From: Aquila chrysaetos chrysaetos
Taxonomy: Eukaryota; Chordata; Aves; Accipitriformes; Accipitridae
DNA length: 64,000 nt
Reading direction: 5' to 3'
Assembly (NCBI RefSeq): GCF_900496995.4
Contig: NC_044018.1
Span: forward strand, 30,027,825 to 30,091,824
Shown here: positions 49,600 through 59,540 of the stretch, piece after piece
How positions within the stretch are numbered: the first letter of the stretch is position 1
How the letters are laid out: each line of letters begins with the position of its first letter
Notes under the pieces: model-generated
Databases searched by the model: none
Told to the model about the DNA's origin: nothing
Seen by the model: the letters and a program-made list of their open reading frames with translations, nothing else
Program-made: the position numbers and the translations under genes

Positions 49600-50540
49600 T
49601 CCATGCCTTGCTCTTTCCTTGTGCTGGGGGGGCTGAAAGTTTTGTGTGGGGTGAGTTCTTGAAGTCCCGTGGGTCTGTGTGTGTTCCTGGGGCTCCAGTG
49701 CTGCTTTTCCATGTCAAAAATAGCTGGGGGCGAACCTGCAAGAGAACATCCATTCCCTGTGCCTTAAATCGGTTTTAATTAAGGCAGCTGCTGCAATGTT
49801 GGGGTGCTGCAGTGCTGGTGGGTGTCAGCCCTCTGCAGCCCATGGGCCCTGGGGCTTTGTTTTGGGGTTGAAGAGCTGCTGCCCTAAGGGGAAAGGTGAG
49901 GGCAGAGGGGGCTGAGGGGTCCTCGGCCGCAAGCGCAGCCTCTGGGCTTTGCCTTGAGGGTGGGAAGAACCACCCAAAGTGAACCAAAAACTCTGTGAGT
50001 CCATAAAAACCGAAACTTGGCCCATTTGGGGCTGCAGACAGGCAGCGAACGTGCCAGCCCGCGTGAGCCCAACCAGCGCTGAAGCGGTTGCGGGGGGGGC
50101 AGATGGGCCACCCCCCTGCCCAGAGCAGGGATTAATGCTGAGGCTGGAGGGGGGCAGCGTGGTTAAACCCCGGGATTACACGTGCTTAATCCCTGGGATT
50201 ACGCAGTAATAGCTCTGCTAAAGCCTGGGGCGCAGAGATGATTGGGAGAGCAGAAGGTCCCTGCTCAGCCCCACACCCTTGGCTCCACAAACACCCCCAG
50301 GACCCCCAAAATCCTCCCCAAAGCCAAGCCCCAACACAGGGCAGGGAAAACCCCACACAGGGGCAAGGACAGCAGCAGCCAGCCCCTCAGCGGGGCTGTG
50401 CGGGGAGCAGAGCCTGGATGGGGGTGGCACGAGGATACGGGGTGAAAACAATGGGATACGAACCCACTCCAGCCGCTGCGGCAGGTCTGGGGGGGGGGCC
50501 TCATGCCCCCGGGGCTCCACGGTTTGCTGCTGGTGATGGC
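49600..50540. other. AAAS downstream region
   Basis: Mixed sequence without a recognised exon. An open minus-strand frame runs through 50218-50550 in continuity with the LRRC3-like segment, but this part is low-complexity and unlike any family I know. Confidence 0.5.
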
Positions 50541-50549
50541 TCGTGTCCA

Positions 50550-50893
50550 CGGCGCCTAAGAGGACAGTGCTGAGTGTCTCTTCCTCGCCCTCCTCCTCCT
50601 CCTTGGGGCTGGGTGGTTCGCAGGGCAGCGCCCGCAGGTACTCGAGGTGCAACCGGGTCTCAGCTCGGCTCCTCCGGACGTATCGGCCCACGTAGATGAG
50701 GATGGCGCCGAGCCACCCACCCACGGCCACCAGCACCACCACGTCCGGCGCCCGTGGCCGTCCGTGCCCCCCCAGGGTCTCGTTGCGGCTGCTGGTGGGG
50801 GGCAGCACTGGTGGGGCCCCCCCCCAGGCGTCTGCAACCCCATGGGCGGGCAGGCAGCCCCAGTGCCAGCAGGAGCAGCCAGGCTGCCCGCAT
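50550..50893 (-). CDS. Possible small single-pass membrane protein with LRRC3-like juxtamembrane segment
   Basis: On the minus strand ATG 50893 begins a textbook signal peptide (MRAAWLLLLALGLPA). In a frame shifted by one base, the sequence then gives an ectodomain stub with an N-glycosylation site (SSRNETLGG), a transmembrane helix (DVVVLVAVGGWLGAILIYV), a basic stop-transfer RYVRRSRAE and then LHLEYLRALP, and an acidic tail with EEETLSTVL. RYVR..(A/R)..HLEYL(K/R)(S/A)LP is, from memory, the cytoplasmic signature of the LRRC3 family, which otherwise carries leucine-rich repeats that are absent here. Removing one G from the nine-base run at 50817-50825 joins the two frames. The C-terminal end is undefined. 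It lies between AAAS (tail-to-tail) and MYG1. It may be a real short gene, a decayed paralogue or chance; no name assigned. Confidence 0.45.
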
Positions 50894-51153
50894 CGCCCTG
50901 CGACAGGAGGCTGGAAGCGAGGGGGGGCTCTGTGTTTCCCCCCCTGCACTGCCAGCTGCATGGGTTTGCGGCGGGGGGGCAGCAGGATGCCTGGGTTCCC
51001 CTCCCAGGCTCCCAGTACAGGGAGGGGTGCAGGGGGGGGATGATGCCTGCACCCGCTTCTGCACCCCAATTCACAGCCCCTTGCAAGCCCACATTGCTCT
51101 GCACCCCAAGGACCCCTCAACACCCCCCCCTCAGCCCCACTGCCTGAACAGCA

Positions 51154-51208
51154 AACGCACTGGGAACGCACTGGGAACGCACTGGGAACGCACTGGGAAC
51201 GCACTGGG
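51154..51208. repeat. 11-bp tandem repeat, five copies
   Basis: AACGCACTGGG repeated five times without mismatch, about 190 bases downstream of the annotated MYG1 stop, probably in its 3'UTR or just beyond. Confidence 0.97.
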
Positions 51209-51209
51209 T

Positions 51210-51215
51210 TTTACT
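51210..51215 (-). terminator. MYG1: Possible MYG1 polyadenylation signal (AGTAAA)
   Basis: Minus-strand AGTAAA, a weak variant, 180 bases after the MYG1 stop. No AATAAA or ATTAAA is seen on this strand between 50200 and 51390, so this is the best available candidate. Confidence 0.3.
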
Positions 51216-51393
51216 GGCGTTGGGAACCCATCAGCAGCAGACACACAACAGGAATGGAGACAATCTTCAGAGAAATGAATCCAAAAAGTCTCTTGGTTTA
51301 GGCTCTGACTGGGCTCGCACCAGTCCAACACTGGGACTGGGAGCAGTGATGCCCCCGGGGGCAGCTTGGCCCCCCCCCAGCCAGCCAGTGCCA

Positions 51394-54299
51394 TTATAGC
51401 GTCCCGCTGCGATCCCATTCCATGTGCTGAGCAGGGACGGTCTCAGCCATCCCCAGCAGCAGTCCCTGGAATCCCCCCCACTGAGCAAGGGGTCCCTTTT
51501 GGGGTGACCACGATGGGAGGGGGCTCATCTGCTCTACGCTCCCCCCCCCGTGCCGCTGCGCCAGCGTCCGCCGGGCCATCTCCAACGCCCCCTCCCGCGT
51601 GCGGTTGCCTCCGATGAAGCCGCTGGCGTGTACGAAGACGCAGCCAGGGATGCCGGTGAGCTGGGACAGCTCCTCGTCCCGGACACCTCGCCAGGGCTCG
51701 GGGAGAGGGAGGCTGCAGGGGAGCAGAGGGAGGTGGCAGGTGAAAACCTGCCCCCATGGGCACACCGCTGTGGCTGGGGGACGCAGCAAGGGGACAAGTC
51801 TCACCGGCTCTGGAAGGTGTGTGGCCCCGCCGGGACGCTCTGCACCCGCCACTGCCCGCTGCGGTCGGGAAAAAGCACCAGCTGGAGGGGGTCGGGCAGC
51901 GCCAGCTCCTGCTCCAGGCTGAAGACGTGCTCCTTCCAGGGGCAGCCGCCCTGCGGGAGCTCCAGCACCACCCCGCTCACGTCTACCTGGGTGGGGGGGA
52001 CATGCTGGGCACACGGGGGTCCTGCCCACGCAGCCCCTGCACCATCCCATCCCTCAGTTTCCTCCCCAATCCACGTGCATCTGCTGCCGGGTGCTCTGCC
52101 GAGCCTGCACGGGGAGCTCTGGGGGTGCAGCAGTGTGTGTGGGAATACTGGGGTGCACAGGGAGGTGTGGGGAAGCACGGGAAGGTGCGTGATCATGCAG
52201 AGTGATGTGGGGGTGCATACGGGGTGCATGAAGATATTAGGGTGCGGGGGGAGTCACATGCATAGATATAAGGTGTAAGGTACATTGCCACACGTGGGGA
52301 TATGGGCATATACAGCTATACATAGGTATATAGGGCACATGAGGGGGTGCATGGCCATGTGTAGGGGTATAGGGGAGCAGAAGGGGGGTACACGGCCATA
52401 TGTAGGGGTATAGAGGCACACGAGGGGGTGCACAGCCACATGTAAGGATATAGGGGCACAGGAGGGGGTGCACACCCACGTGCAGGCGTATAGGAGAACA
52501 GGAGAGGGTGCGCGGCTGTGTGTAGGGGTATAGGAGGGGGTGCACAGCCATGTGTAGGGATATGGGGTGCAAGAGGCACCCTGCGCCACGCAGGGAGGTT
52601 TATACTGAGGGGACGTGGCCTCCCCTCACCCCAATGCTCCCCCCCAAACTGTCAGACCCCCCCCCCCCAGAACTGGCATGGTGGGTACCTCAAAACGTCG
52701 CCTGATGGCATCCTCCACCAGCACCCGCGCGGGCAGCCAGGCACGGTGGTAGTAGTCGAACCGGTCCATGAACTCGCCCCCGACCAGCTCCATCGCCCGC
52801 TTGAACCCCGCCTGGGGACGCAGAAGAGGGTCAGTGGTGGCCCCAAGCAGGGTGGCCCCGCTCCCACCCCGCCACATTCCCCATCCCCACCTCAGTGTCC
52901 TGGTTGGGGTCATTCCAGCGGGGGTTCAGGTGGCCCACGCGGGCACTGAGGGTGGTGGTGAGGGCGTAGCGGGGCTCCCCCTCCGCCTGCGCGATGCCGT
53001 TGTCGATGGCATCGATCTCCTGCACAAAGTTCTCGTACAGCTAGGGACAGCGGGGGGACAGCAGGGGTCAGCCTAGCCCGGATCCCAGCTGCACACCAGT
53101 AGCTAGAACAAACCGCTCCCCTCTTTTACAGGGTCCCCCTCCCCAAAGCACTCTTTTATGGTGTGACCCCCACCAAGGGGAAGCCCTGGAGAAAGCTGTG
53201 CGGCACTGGGGTGATCAGAGCCCCCCCCCCCCCCCAAGACCCTCTTGGTTCCCCCGGTACCTTATCGTAGAGCACCTTCACGATGGGGCCATCCTCCGGC
53301 TGTCCCAGGAGCCCTGCGAGGATTTGGGAGCCAAAGTGGCAGTAGACCAGCCCGGCGCTGCTCAGCTTCGTGGTCCAGGGCTTGTCGGGCCGGAGGCTCC
53401 GCATGGACTGCGTGAAGGACCTGCGGGGCCGTGGGGTCAGCCCCGAGGGACCCCTGGCATCCAGGGGACCACGGTGTCCTGCATGGCTGGGGAGGCCTCA
53501 CCTCTGGTGATGGTCGTAACGATGTCGCTCGGGGTCGTACTCACCCCCTACGTCCACCACCACGTCGCACTGGGCCAGGCGCTGGGGGTCCCGGGTACGC
53601 ACCACCTCCGCGTCCTGCCGGGGGGGGGGGGGAGAAGTGAGGCTGGGGAGCCCAGGGTGGTCCCCAGGAGTGAGTGGGGACCCCCAAGAGCTGCCCCTGG
53701 TGAGACCAGGGACCCCGAGGAGGGACTGGGAACTTAAGGGTGACCCCCAGGTGGGACTGGGGACCTGAAGGGTGGCCCCTGGGTGCAACTAGGGACCCCG
53801 AGGGGCGACTTGGGACCTAAAGGTGACCCCTGGGTGGGACCAGGGACCCCCAAGTAGGGCTGGAGAGCGGAAGGGTGGCCCCCAGGTGCGACCGGGAACA
53901 CCGAGAGGTGCCCCCAGGTAACGGGGAACCCCGAGGGGGGACTGGGCACCTAAGGGCGGCCCCGAGGAGGGACGCGGGCCTCGAGGGCGGGCAGGGGTCG
54001 GGGCAGTGCACGGTGTCCCTGTCCCGTTGCAGGGGTCCCGGGAGGGAGCCGGCCCAGTAGCAAGTGGGCCCAAGCAGGCCGCAATCCCGGTCCCGCCATA
54101 CGGTGGCCCGGGGCCGTACCCGGTAGCGGGGCAGGAGGCGTAGCAGGTAGCACGCCAGCACCTCGTCGCAGTGGAAGGTGCCATCGTGGGTGCCGATACG
54201 CGGGGCGGGGTCGGGCTCGGGCCGCGGCCGCTTGGGCCCGGACCCGGCCGCTCTCCCGGTGCCCACGGTGGCGGCCATAAGGCGGGCGGCCCTTCGCAT
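51394..54299 (-). CDS. MYG1: MYG1 exonuclease
   Basis: DHH-type 3'-5' RNA exonuclease found in nucleus and mitochondria. Minus-strand exons are 54120-54299, 53502-53614, 53261-53420, 52891-53040, 52689-52811, 51805-51986 and 51394-51712, in phase, giving 408 residues (human 376). Motifs: [12 protein letters not shown] (metal-site region), [19 protein letters not shown] (DHH), [32 protein letters not shown], and [15 protein letters not shown] followed by [22 protein letters not shown]. The last 40-odd residues, after LAQRH, have no human counterpart. With one G fewer in the nine-base run at 51541-51549 the protein would stop three or four residues after LAQRH, near the human end. The start is ambiguous: ATG 54299 was chosen, ATG 54311 and others further up are in the same open frame, and each lies in the upstream repeat. 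Confidence 0.96.
52230..52585. repeat. About 60-bp GTGCACAGCCACATGTAGGGG minisatellite in a MYG1 intron
   Basis: Five to six units of GGGGGTGCA[C/T]GGCCATGTGTAGGGGTATAGGGGCACA, diverged, in the intron between exons 51805-51986 and 52689-52811. Confidence 0.95.
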
Positions 54300-54304
54300 G
54301 GCAC

Positions 54305-54736
54305 TGCGCATGCGCAGCCCCCCCCCCCGCCGCCGCCGCGGTACTGCACATGCGCAGCACCGCCTTCCCGAGTCTTCCCGACGGCGCATGCGCCAAGAGC
54401 TCCAGCGCACCTGTCCGCCTTCAGCCTGCGCATGCGCCGGCCACTCCCGACCCGTCCCCACCGCTCTGCGCAAGCGTTGGCACCGCCCAGCCCTCACCCG
54501 TCTGTCCCTGCGCATGCGCCAGCCGCGCCCCGCTGCCGTGACACCCGCCCCGCCCCTTCGCCAGCCCCTCCCGGTCCTCGCCCTTCTGTCCTGCGCATGC
54601 GCTAGTTCACCCAGCTCCCCGCCCCCTCCGCCGCGCGCATGCGCCGGCTCACCCCTCCCTAGCCACGCCTCAGCGCGATCACGCATGCGCCAGCTCACCC
54701 CTCCCGACCCCGCCCGGCCACGGGTGCGCATGCGCC
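54305..54736 (-). promoter_or_regulatory. MYG1: Array of ten NRF1-type sites upstream of MYG1
   Basis: Copies of TGCGCATGCGC(A/C/T) or close variants start at 54305, 54345, 54383, 54427, 54467, 54509, 54592, 54634, 54680 and 54725. Seven contain a perfect GCGCATGCGC core; those at 54345, 54467 and 54680 are degenerate. Spacing is 38-46 bp with one double gap of 83. The spacers share CACCCCTCCC/CCCCGCCC sequence, so the array is a minisatellite whose unit carries an NRF1 palindrome. NRF1 controls many nuclear genes for mitochondrial proteins, consistent with MYG1. The site at 54305-54316 supplies an alternative in-frame MYG1 ATG. Confidence 0.85.
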
Positions 54737-54759
54737 CTGCGCGGAGCGGTGGAAGGCGG

Positions 54760-55000
54760 AGCCAAGGCGGGGCTTAGCTGAGGGCACGCCCCCGCCCGGG
54801 CGCTCCGCGGTACAGACGGACAGACCGGGGGGGGGGAACGGGACAGACGGACACATACACGGACACAGACACGTAGGTGGGCACAGGGACCGCCCAGCCC
54901 GCGGGGACACCTCCGCCTGCCGTCCTCCCCCCACCCCCGGGACAGACATACACGGTCCTGCACAGCCCAGGCAGGGACAGACAGACGGACACGCAGCCCC
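54760..55000. repeat. ACAGACGGACA-type degenerate repeat
   Basis: Short repeats of ACAGACGGACA, GGACACAGACAC and GGGACAGACA between the NRF1 array and the VDR 3' end, interrupted by C- and A-homopolymers at about 54995-55027. Confidence 0.7.
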
Positions 55001-55039
55001 CCCCCCCCACCAAAAAAAAAAAAAAAACCAGCCCAGGCA

Positions 55040-56081
55040 CCGTTCCCAAGCAAGAGTTTATTTGCGAGGAGGAGCAGCACCCGGCAGCGAGCTGGGACCC
55101 TTCCCAGACACGGTGCAGGGCCCAGAGCGGGGCTAGGGGGGACACCCAGGACCCCCCCCCCCCTCCTCCCCGGGGGGGGCTGCTCCGCCGGCACCGAGCG
55201 GGGACGGTGGCACCGAGCAGCCTCCGGCACCCGGTTCCAGCGTGGCACAGGACGTCGCAAGGTGCCGAAGCCGAACTGGGATGGCGGTCGTTACCGCGAC
55301 GCCATCACAGGTTGCGGGGGTCGTGCCCGAGAACCGCGGGAAAAGGGGTTCAGCTCCGAGAGCGCGGTGTCACCCCGAGACAACCCTGCTCCCCCGAAGC
55401 CAGGCAGTAGTGTCGGGAACGCAAATTACAGCTCGTCCGGCTGTTTCCTTTGAGGGCCGAGGACAAATTTCCACTCTCGGGGCTGACACAGACGTCTCTG
55501 GTCTGGTCCCAGTCCCGCAGGGGCTCACGGGAGTGGTTTTAGCCGGTCACGCGCGCGGGGACACAGCCCACGGCATTTCCCGGCAGGGCTTCGGGGGGTG
55601 CAATTCAGTCGGCGTCTCCCTTTTTGAAAGGGGGGGATCGAGCGCTGCAGATTTTAGGAGGGGAGCAGAAGACGTTGCCGAGGGTTCATCAACGCCGTGA
55701 GTCCGCCTCCCCACGCCAAAACACCTCAGCGCTTCTCCTTCCAAGCAGCCCAATTTCTCAGGTCAAGAAAGAAGTGATTCGAGGCAGCCCAGCCTCAAAA
55801 GCATCCATAAAGGGATAAGTCAGCTCTTGCAGACGGCAGGGAAGCAGAAAAGCTGCTCACGGACTGGGGGGAAACCACATGGATCTGGGTCTGTCACTGC
55901 TCCGCAGCGAGCAAACCTCGGCCACCGTGGATGAGGAGACAAAGCAGGACCTCCAGTAGTGTGAAACCAAACCGTCTATGTACAAAACTCCTGCCCAGCG
56001 TCACGTCTCTCCGCTCGCTGCCTCGGGGAAGCCAGGCTGACTTATCCCTTTACTGGTGGGTGCTCAGCCCCACGGCCGGAG
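55040..56081 (-). other. VDR: VDR 3' untranslated region
   Basis: Non-repetitive sequence between the stop codon and the polyadenylation signal, with no other supported exon. Confidence 0.65.
55057..55062 (-). terminator. VDR: VDR polyadenylation signal
   Basis: Minus-strand AATAAA (GCAAATAAACTC context), about 1.02 kb after the VDR stop codon. Cleavage would fall near 55030-55045. Confidence 0.7.
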
Positions 56082-59000
56082 TCAGGATATCTCGTTGCCG
56101 AAGACCTCGAGCACCAGCGGCGTGAGCTGCATGCTGTGCTCGGGCTGGAAGGAGAGGCAGCGGTACTGCTTGGAGTGCTCCTCGTTCAGGCTCCGTAGGT
56201 CGGCCAGCTTCTGGATCATCTTGGCGTAGAGCAGGCGGCTGCCGGGAGGAGGGTGCCTGCAGCGGATGTAGGTCTGGAGGATCTCCGAGAGACGATCCTG
56301 GAGGGATTCCACCAGCGAGGTGTCCTGCACGCCTGGGCGATCTAAGAAACACCACGGGTGCAGGGTGACTCCCTTCCCTTTTCCCAGCTGGCCTCAACGG
56401 AGAGGCAGGGAAGGGTGACATTTCTGGGGACACAGCCAAAACCTGGCAGGTTAGCGACCCTGGGGCATGAGGGTGCTCTCACCTGGGGACAGGATGCAGA
56501 TGGCCATGAGGAGCACGTGCTCTTCTTCGTGAAGGTTCAGCTTCTTCAAGCCAACCTGGAATTTCACGAGCGGCTCGAGCAGGTCCATGCTGTGGCCAGC
56601 TGGGAAGAGAAAGGACCTTTAGCACAGCCTGCTCTGGAACAAGATCTCCCACAGCTGAGGGACAAGCGTGGAGCTCTGCAGCTCCTCTTTCAGCACAGCA
56701 GAGAGGCAGGACAGTGGAAGAGGACTTTCGATATAGCTTAAAGCATGTTGGTTTTTAATTGTACTTTTCTCCCTAGTAGTTTCTCTGAAGCAGGAGATCA
56801 TGGAGCAGATTTTGCTTTTGAAATCCATAAAGACAATTAACCTACAAACATTCTGCCTCCTTATCACCACTTCCACACTGCACTGTGTCCTGCACAAGCA
56901 TCACAAAGCCCACCTCGTGTGCCCAGAGCCCTCCCTGCAAGCAGCTCTCTTTCCAGCTGCCCCACGCCTGGTCCCCACACGCTGCTTGCTCTGCCTGGTT
57001 CCCCTGGGATTGCGCTGGGGGATCTCTGCCCTTGCACTAAGGATCTCGGCAATCCCGGGTTACTCTAAGGCTCTTCCAAGCGCAGGGAGAGATTTAAGGT
57101 CCATACGTATCATCTGCGCACCCTGTTCTCTGTGCTGGTCCCCAAATCTAAAAGTGGGGGAGTTTTAGGGCAAGATTCACCACCTTTCCTAGCAGAAAGG
57201 CTTCCTGGCTGCAGAGCAGCAGCAGTGGGAAGGCACAGCAGCTTTCCAGCCCTCACTGGAGCTCGGAGCAATCGGAACTCAACCCCTGTTGCAAGGCAGA
57301 GGAGTTGAAGACAGCTCTGAGCTACAGCCATGCCCTGGCTTTGCTTTTCTTCAGGAGTTAACGGCTCTTTGCAGCCATCCGGTGTGGCTGCGGGATGCAC
57401 GCGTGTCCCGCAGCGCCGGGCTCGGGAGATGAGAGAGCACGGCTGATGCCGGGACGGGCGTCTCAGCCCAGCCATGACACCACCAAGGTGCTGGTGCTGC
57501 CGTGTACCGCAGCCGTGCAGCCTGGCAATGCATCCCTGCTTGCTGACTACTCAGTCTGGGATTTTTGCATCTGAATTTAAGGCTGGGATGACTTTCTTAG
57601 CCCACAGCAAGCAGGAGAGTGTCTGGCAGCCTTTACCTTGGGTGACATCGCTGATCCTGTACTTGAAGTCATTGCTGCCGCAGGTCCACGTCATGTCCTC
57701 GAGGGTGAAGGACTGGTTCGAGCGCAGCATGATCACCTCGATGGCGCTGGATTTCAGCAGGACGATCTGGTCCTCTGCTGCCAGGTCCCTGGGCAGGGGG
57801 AAAAGGGTGATGTGAGACATGTCCAGTGGGCAAAGGAGCAGAAACCTGCCACCCATGCGCCAGGTTCTCCACCGGTAACCCAGTCCCTTTGCTGGGGACA
57901 CCCCAGCTTCTCCCTCACCCCGGGTTTCTGGGTGATTAAGCAGCAGGTATTTCTGCAGCTACTTTTATTGAGTGGCACCACCCAGCACCCCAGGCACCAG
58001 CCTGGAGTTAAACAGGACCTGAGGTCCTTCACAAACCAGAATGGGGACCGCTCACATGGCCTCAAGCATCTTAGGAGCTCAAGCATTTTGCTGACAGAGT
58101 CTGGGTGAATCAAGGTAGATAGGAGAGGAGTAACCCCAGGAAGGAGGAGAGACAGAAAACGTGAAAGTAGGAACAGACCTGGGAAGGGAACAGAGCCCAA
58201 GGGACAGCTGTGAAGATGAAACAGAGAAAAATGGTCTAGCTGTGAAGGATAGGACGGGATTCCTGAGAGTGGAAAACCGCCATGGACATCGGATCTGGGA
58301 TCAAACGTCTCACCTGAATCCCGGGATCATTTTGGCAAAGCCAATCACCTTCTGTATGCTGTAGCTGACCAGGTCGGCCAAGTGCGGGAGCATGGAGAGG
58401 TGGGAGAGGTCGATGTTCATGGAGGAGCTCTCGTCATTCTCCTCGGAGAGGACCAGGTTTGAAAACATCTGGGGCTCCACAGACTCTGGAGAGAGGGAGA
58501 TGGTCAGAGGGTACCTCAGTTGTAGGCAAGACATTACGGGTGAGGGCAACGATGCCAGCCCGCAGCAGGAATGGCATCCATCCTGCCAGGAGGGCTTTGC
58601 ATTGCGTTTAGGCAGCAGGACGTGAGGAACAGGGCTGAGAGAGCAGTCGTGTGCTGGCTGCCAACAGCATCAAGTTTTTTGCACTGGGGCCTTTAACTCC
58701 TCTCCTGTGCCGTGCTCGAGTCTAACTGCAGCCAGAGCAGTGACGACGCAGCCCAGCGTCCACGTTCACACTCCTCTTGGCCATCCTGGAGGGCTCAGAC
58801 ACGGAGGTCTGCAGGGCCATGATCCAGCCAAGCACTTAATGCTTTTTGCTCACAAAAAGCCTTTGCAACAGCCCCAGGAGGGGGGTTAAATAAGTTAAAT
58901 AAGTTAAATACACAGTTAAATAAGCTCCCCAGAAGAGGTAAAACAAAGGTCTGAATGGCCAGACTGAGGTGAAGCTGCTGCACTTCTACCCCCCTCACCT

Positions 59001-59540
59001 ACGGAGAGACGAGCGTGGTACCTGGAAACGTGCTGAAGGCATCGGAGCCAAAAAGGTCACTGGAGTCCTCCGACGACAAGTCCTGGGTGAGGATGGAGGA
59101 GGACCTTGCTGCCCCCCTGTTGCTGGGGTTGCTTCTCACGGGGGGCTGGAAGAGAAAGCAGGACATGAGGAACAGGGCTGGGAGAGCAATTTGGTGGCAG
59201 GCATTCGCCTGCTGCCAACAGCATCAAGGTTTTTGCACTGGGATTTTTAACTCCTCCCTAATGAGAAGTGGTGGGATGAAATGGGTTTGGTGCATCTGGG
59301 CAGGAAACGCTTGGTCCTGTGCACGGGAATTGGGGCTTGCGTGCCCCAGACGTACCCGAAACTTGGTGAAGTCAGCGTACGTGGGGTCATAGGTTTTGCG
59401 ATGAGCCTCAAGGAGGATGTCAATGACTTTCTGCTGCTCCTCCGAGAGTTTGGGCTTCAGGCTCTCCTTGAGTGCCTCCTCCTCCTTGCGCTTCAATATC
59501 ATCTCGCGCTTCCTCTGAACCTCCTCGTCCGTCAGGATGA
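56082..59540 (-). CDS. VDR: Vitamin D receptor, hinge and ligand-binding exons (5' part outside the window)
   Basis: Nuclear receptor for 1,25-dihydroxyvitamin D3, active as a heterodimer with RXR. Minus-strand exons: 59356-59540 ([20 protein letters not shown], hinge and helix 1), 59022-59145 (insertion domain, [19 protein letters not shown]), 58314-58485 ([20 protein letters not shown]), 57637-57788 ([20 protein letters not shown]), 56483-56599 ([20 protein letters not shown]) and 56082-56341 (ending [15 protein letters not shown]). Equivalents of human Ser237, Arg274, Ser278, His305 and His397, which contact the ligand, are present, as is the helix-12 AF-2 core. Phases are consistent throughout. 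The two zinc-finger exons are not found up to 64000, implying an intron longer than 4.4 kb. VDR is upstream of MYG1 on the same strand. Confidence 0.97.
58615..58704. repeat. Intronic direct repeat, copy A
   Basis: About 90 bases (GCAGGACGTGAGGAACAGGG ... CTGCCAACAGCATCAAG ... TTTAACTCCTC) duplicated at 59157-59256 with roughly 80-85 percent identity by eye. Lies in the VDR intron on the downstream side of the insertion-domain exon. Confidence 0.9.
58885..58924. repeat. GTTAAATAA short tandem repeat
   Basis: Four copies of GTTAAATAA(G), the third followed by a short CACA interruption, in a VDR intron. Confidence 0.9.
59157..59256. repeat. Intronic direct repeat, copy B
   Basis: Partner of the copy at 58615-58704, same orientation, about 540 bp away on the other side of the VDR exon at 59022-59145. 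Confidence 0.9.
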
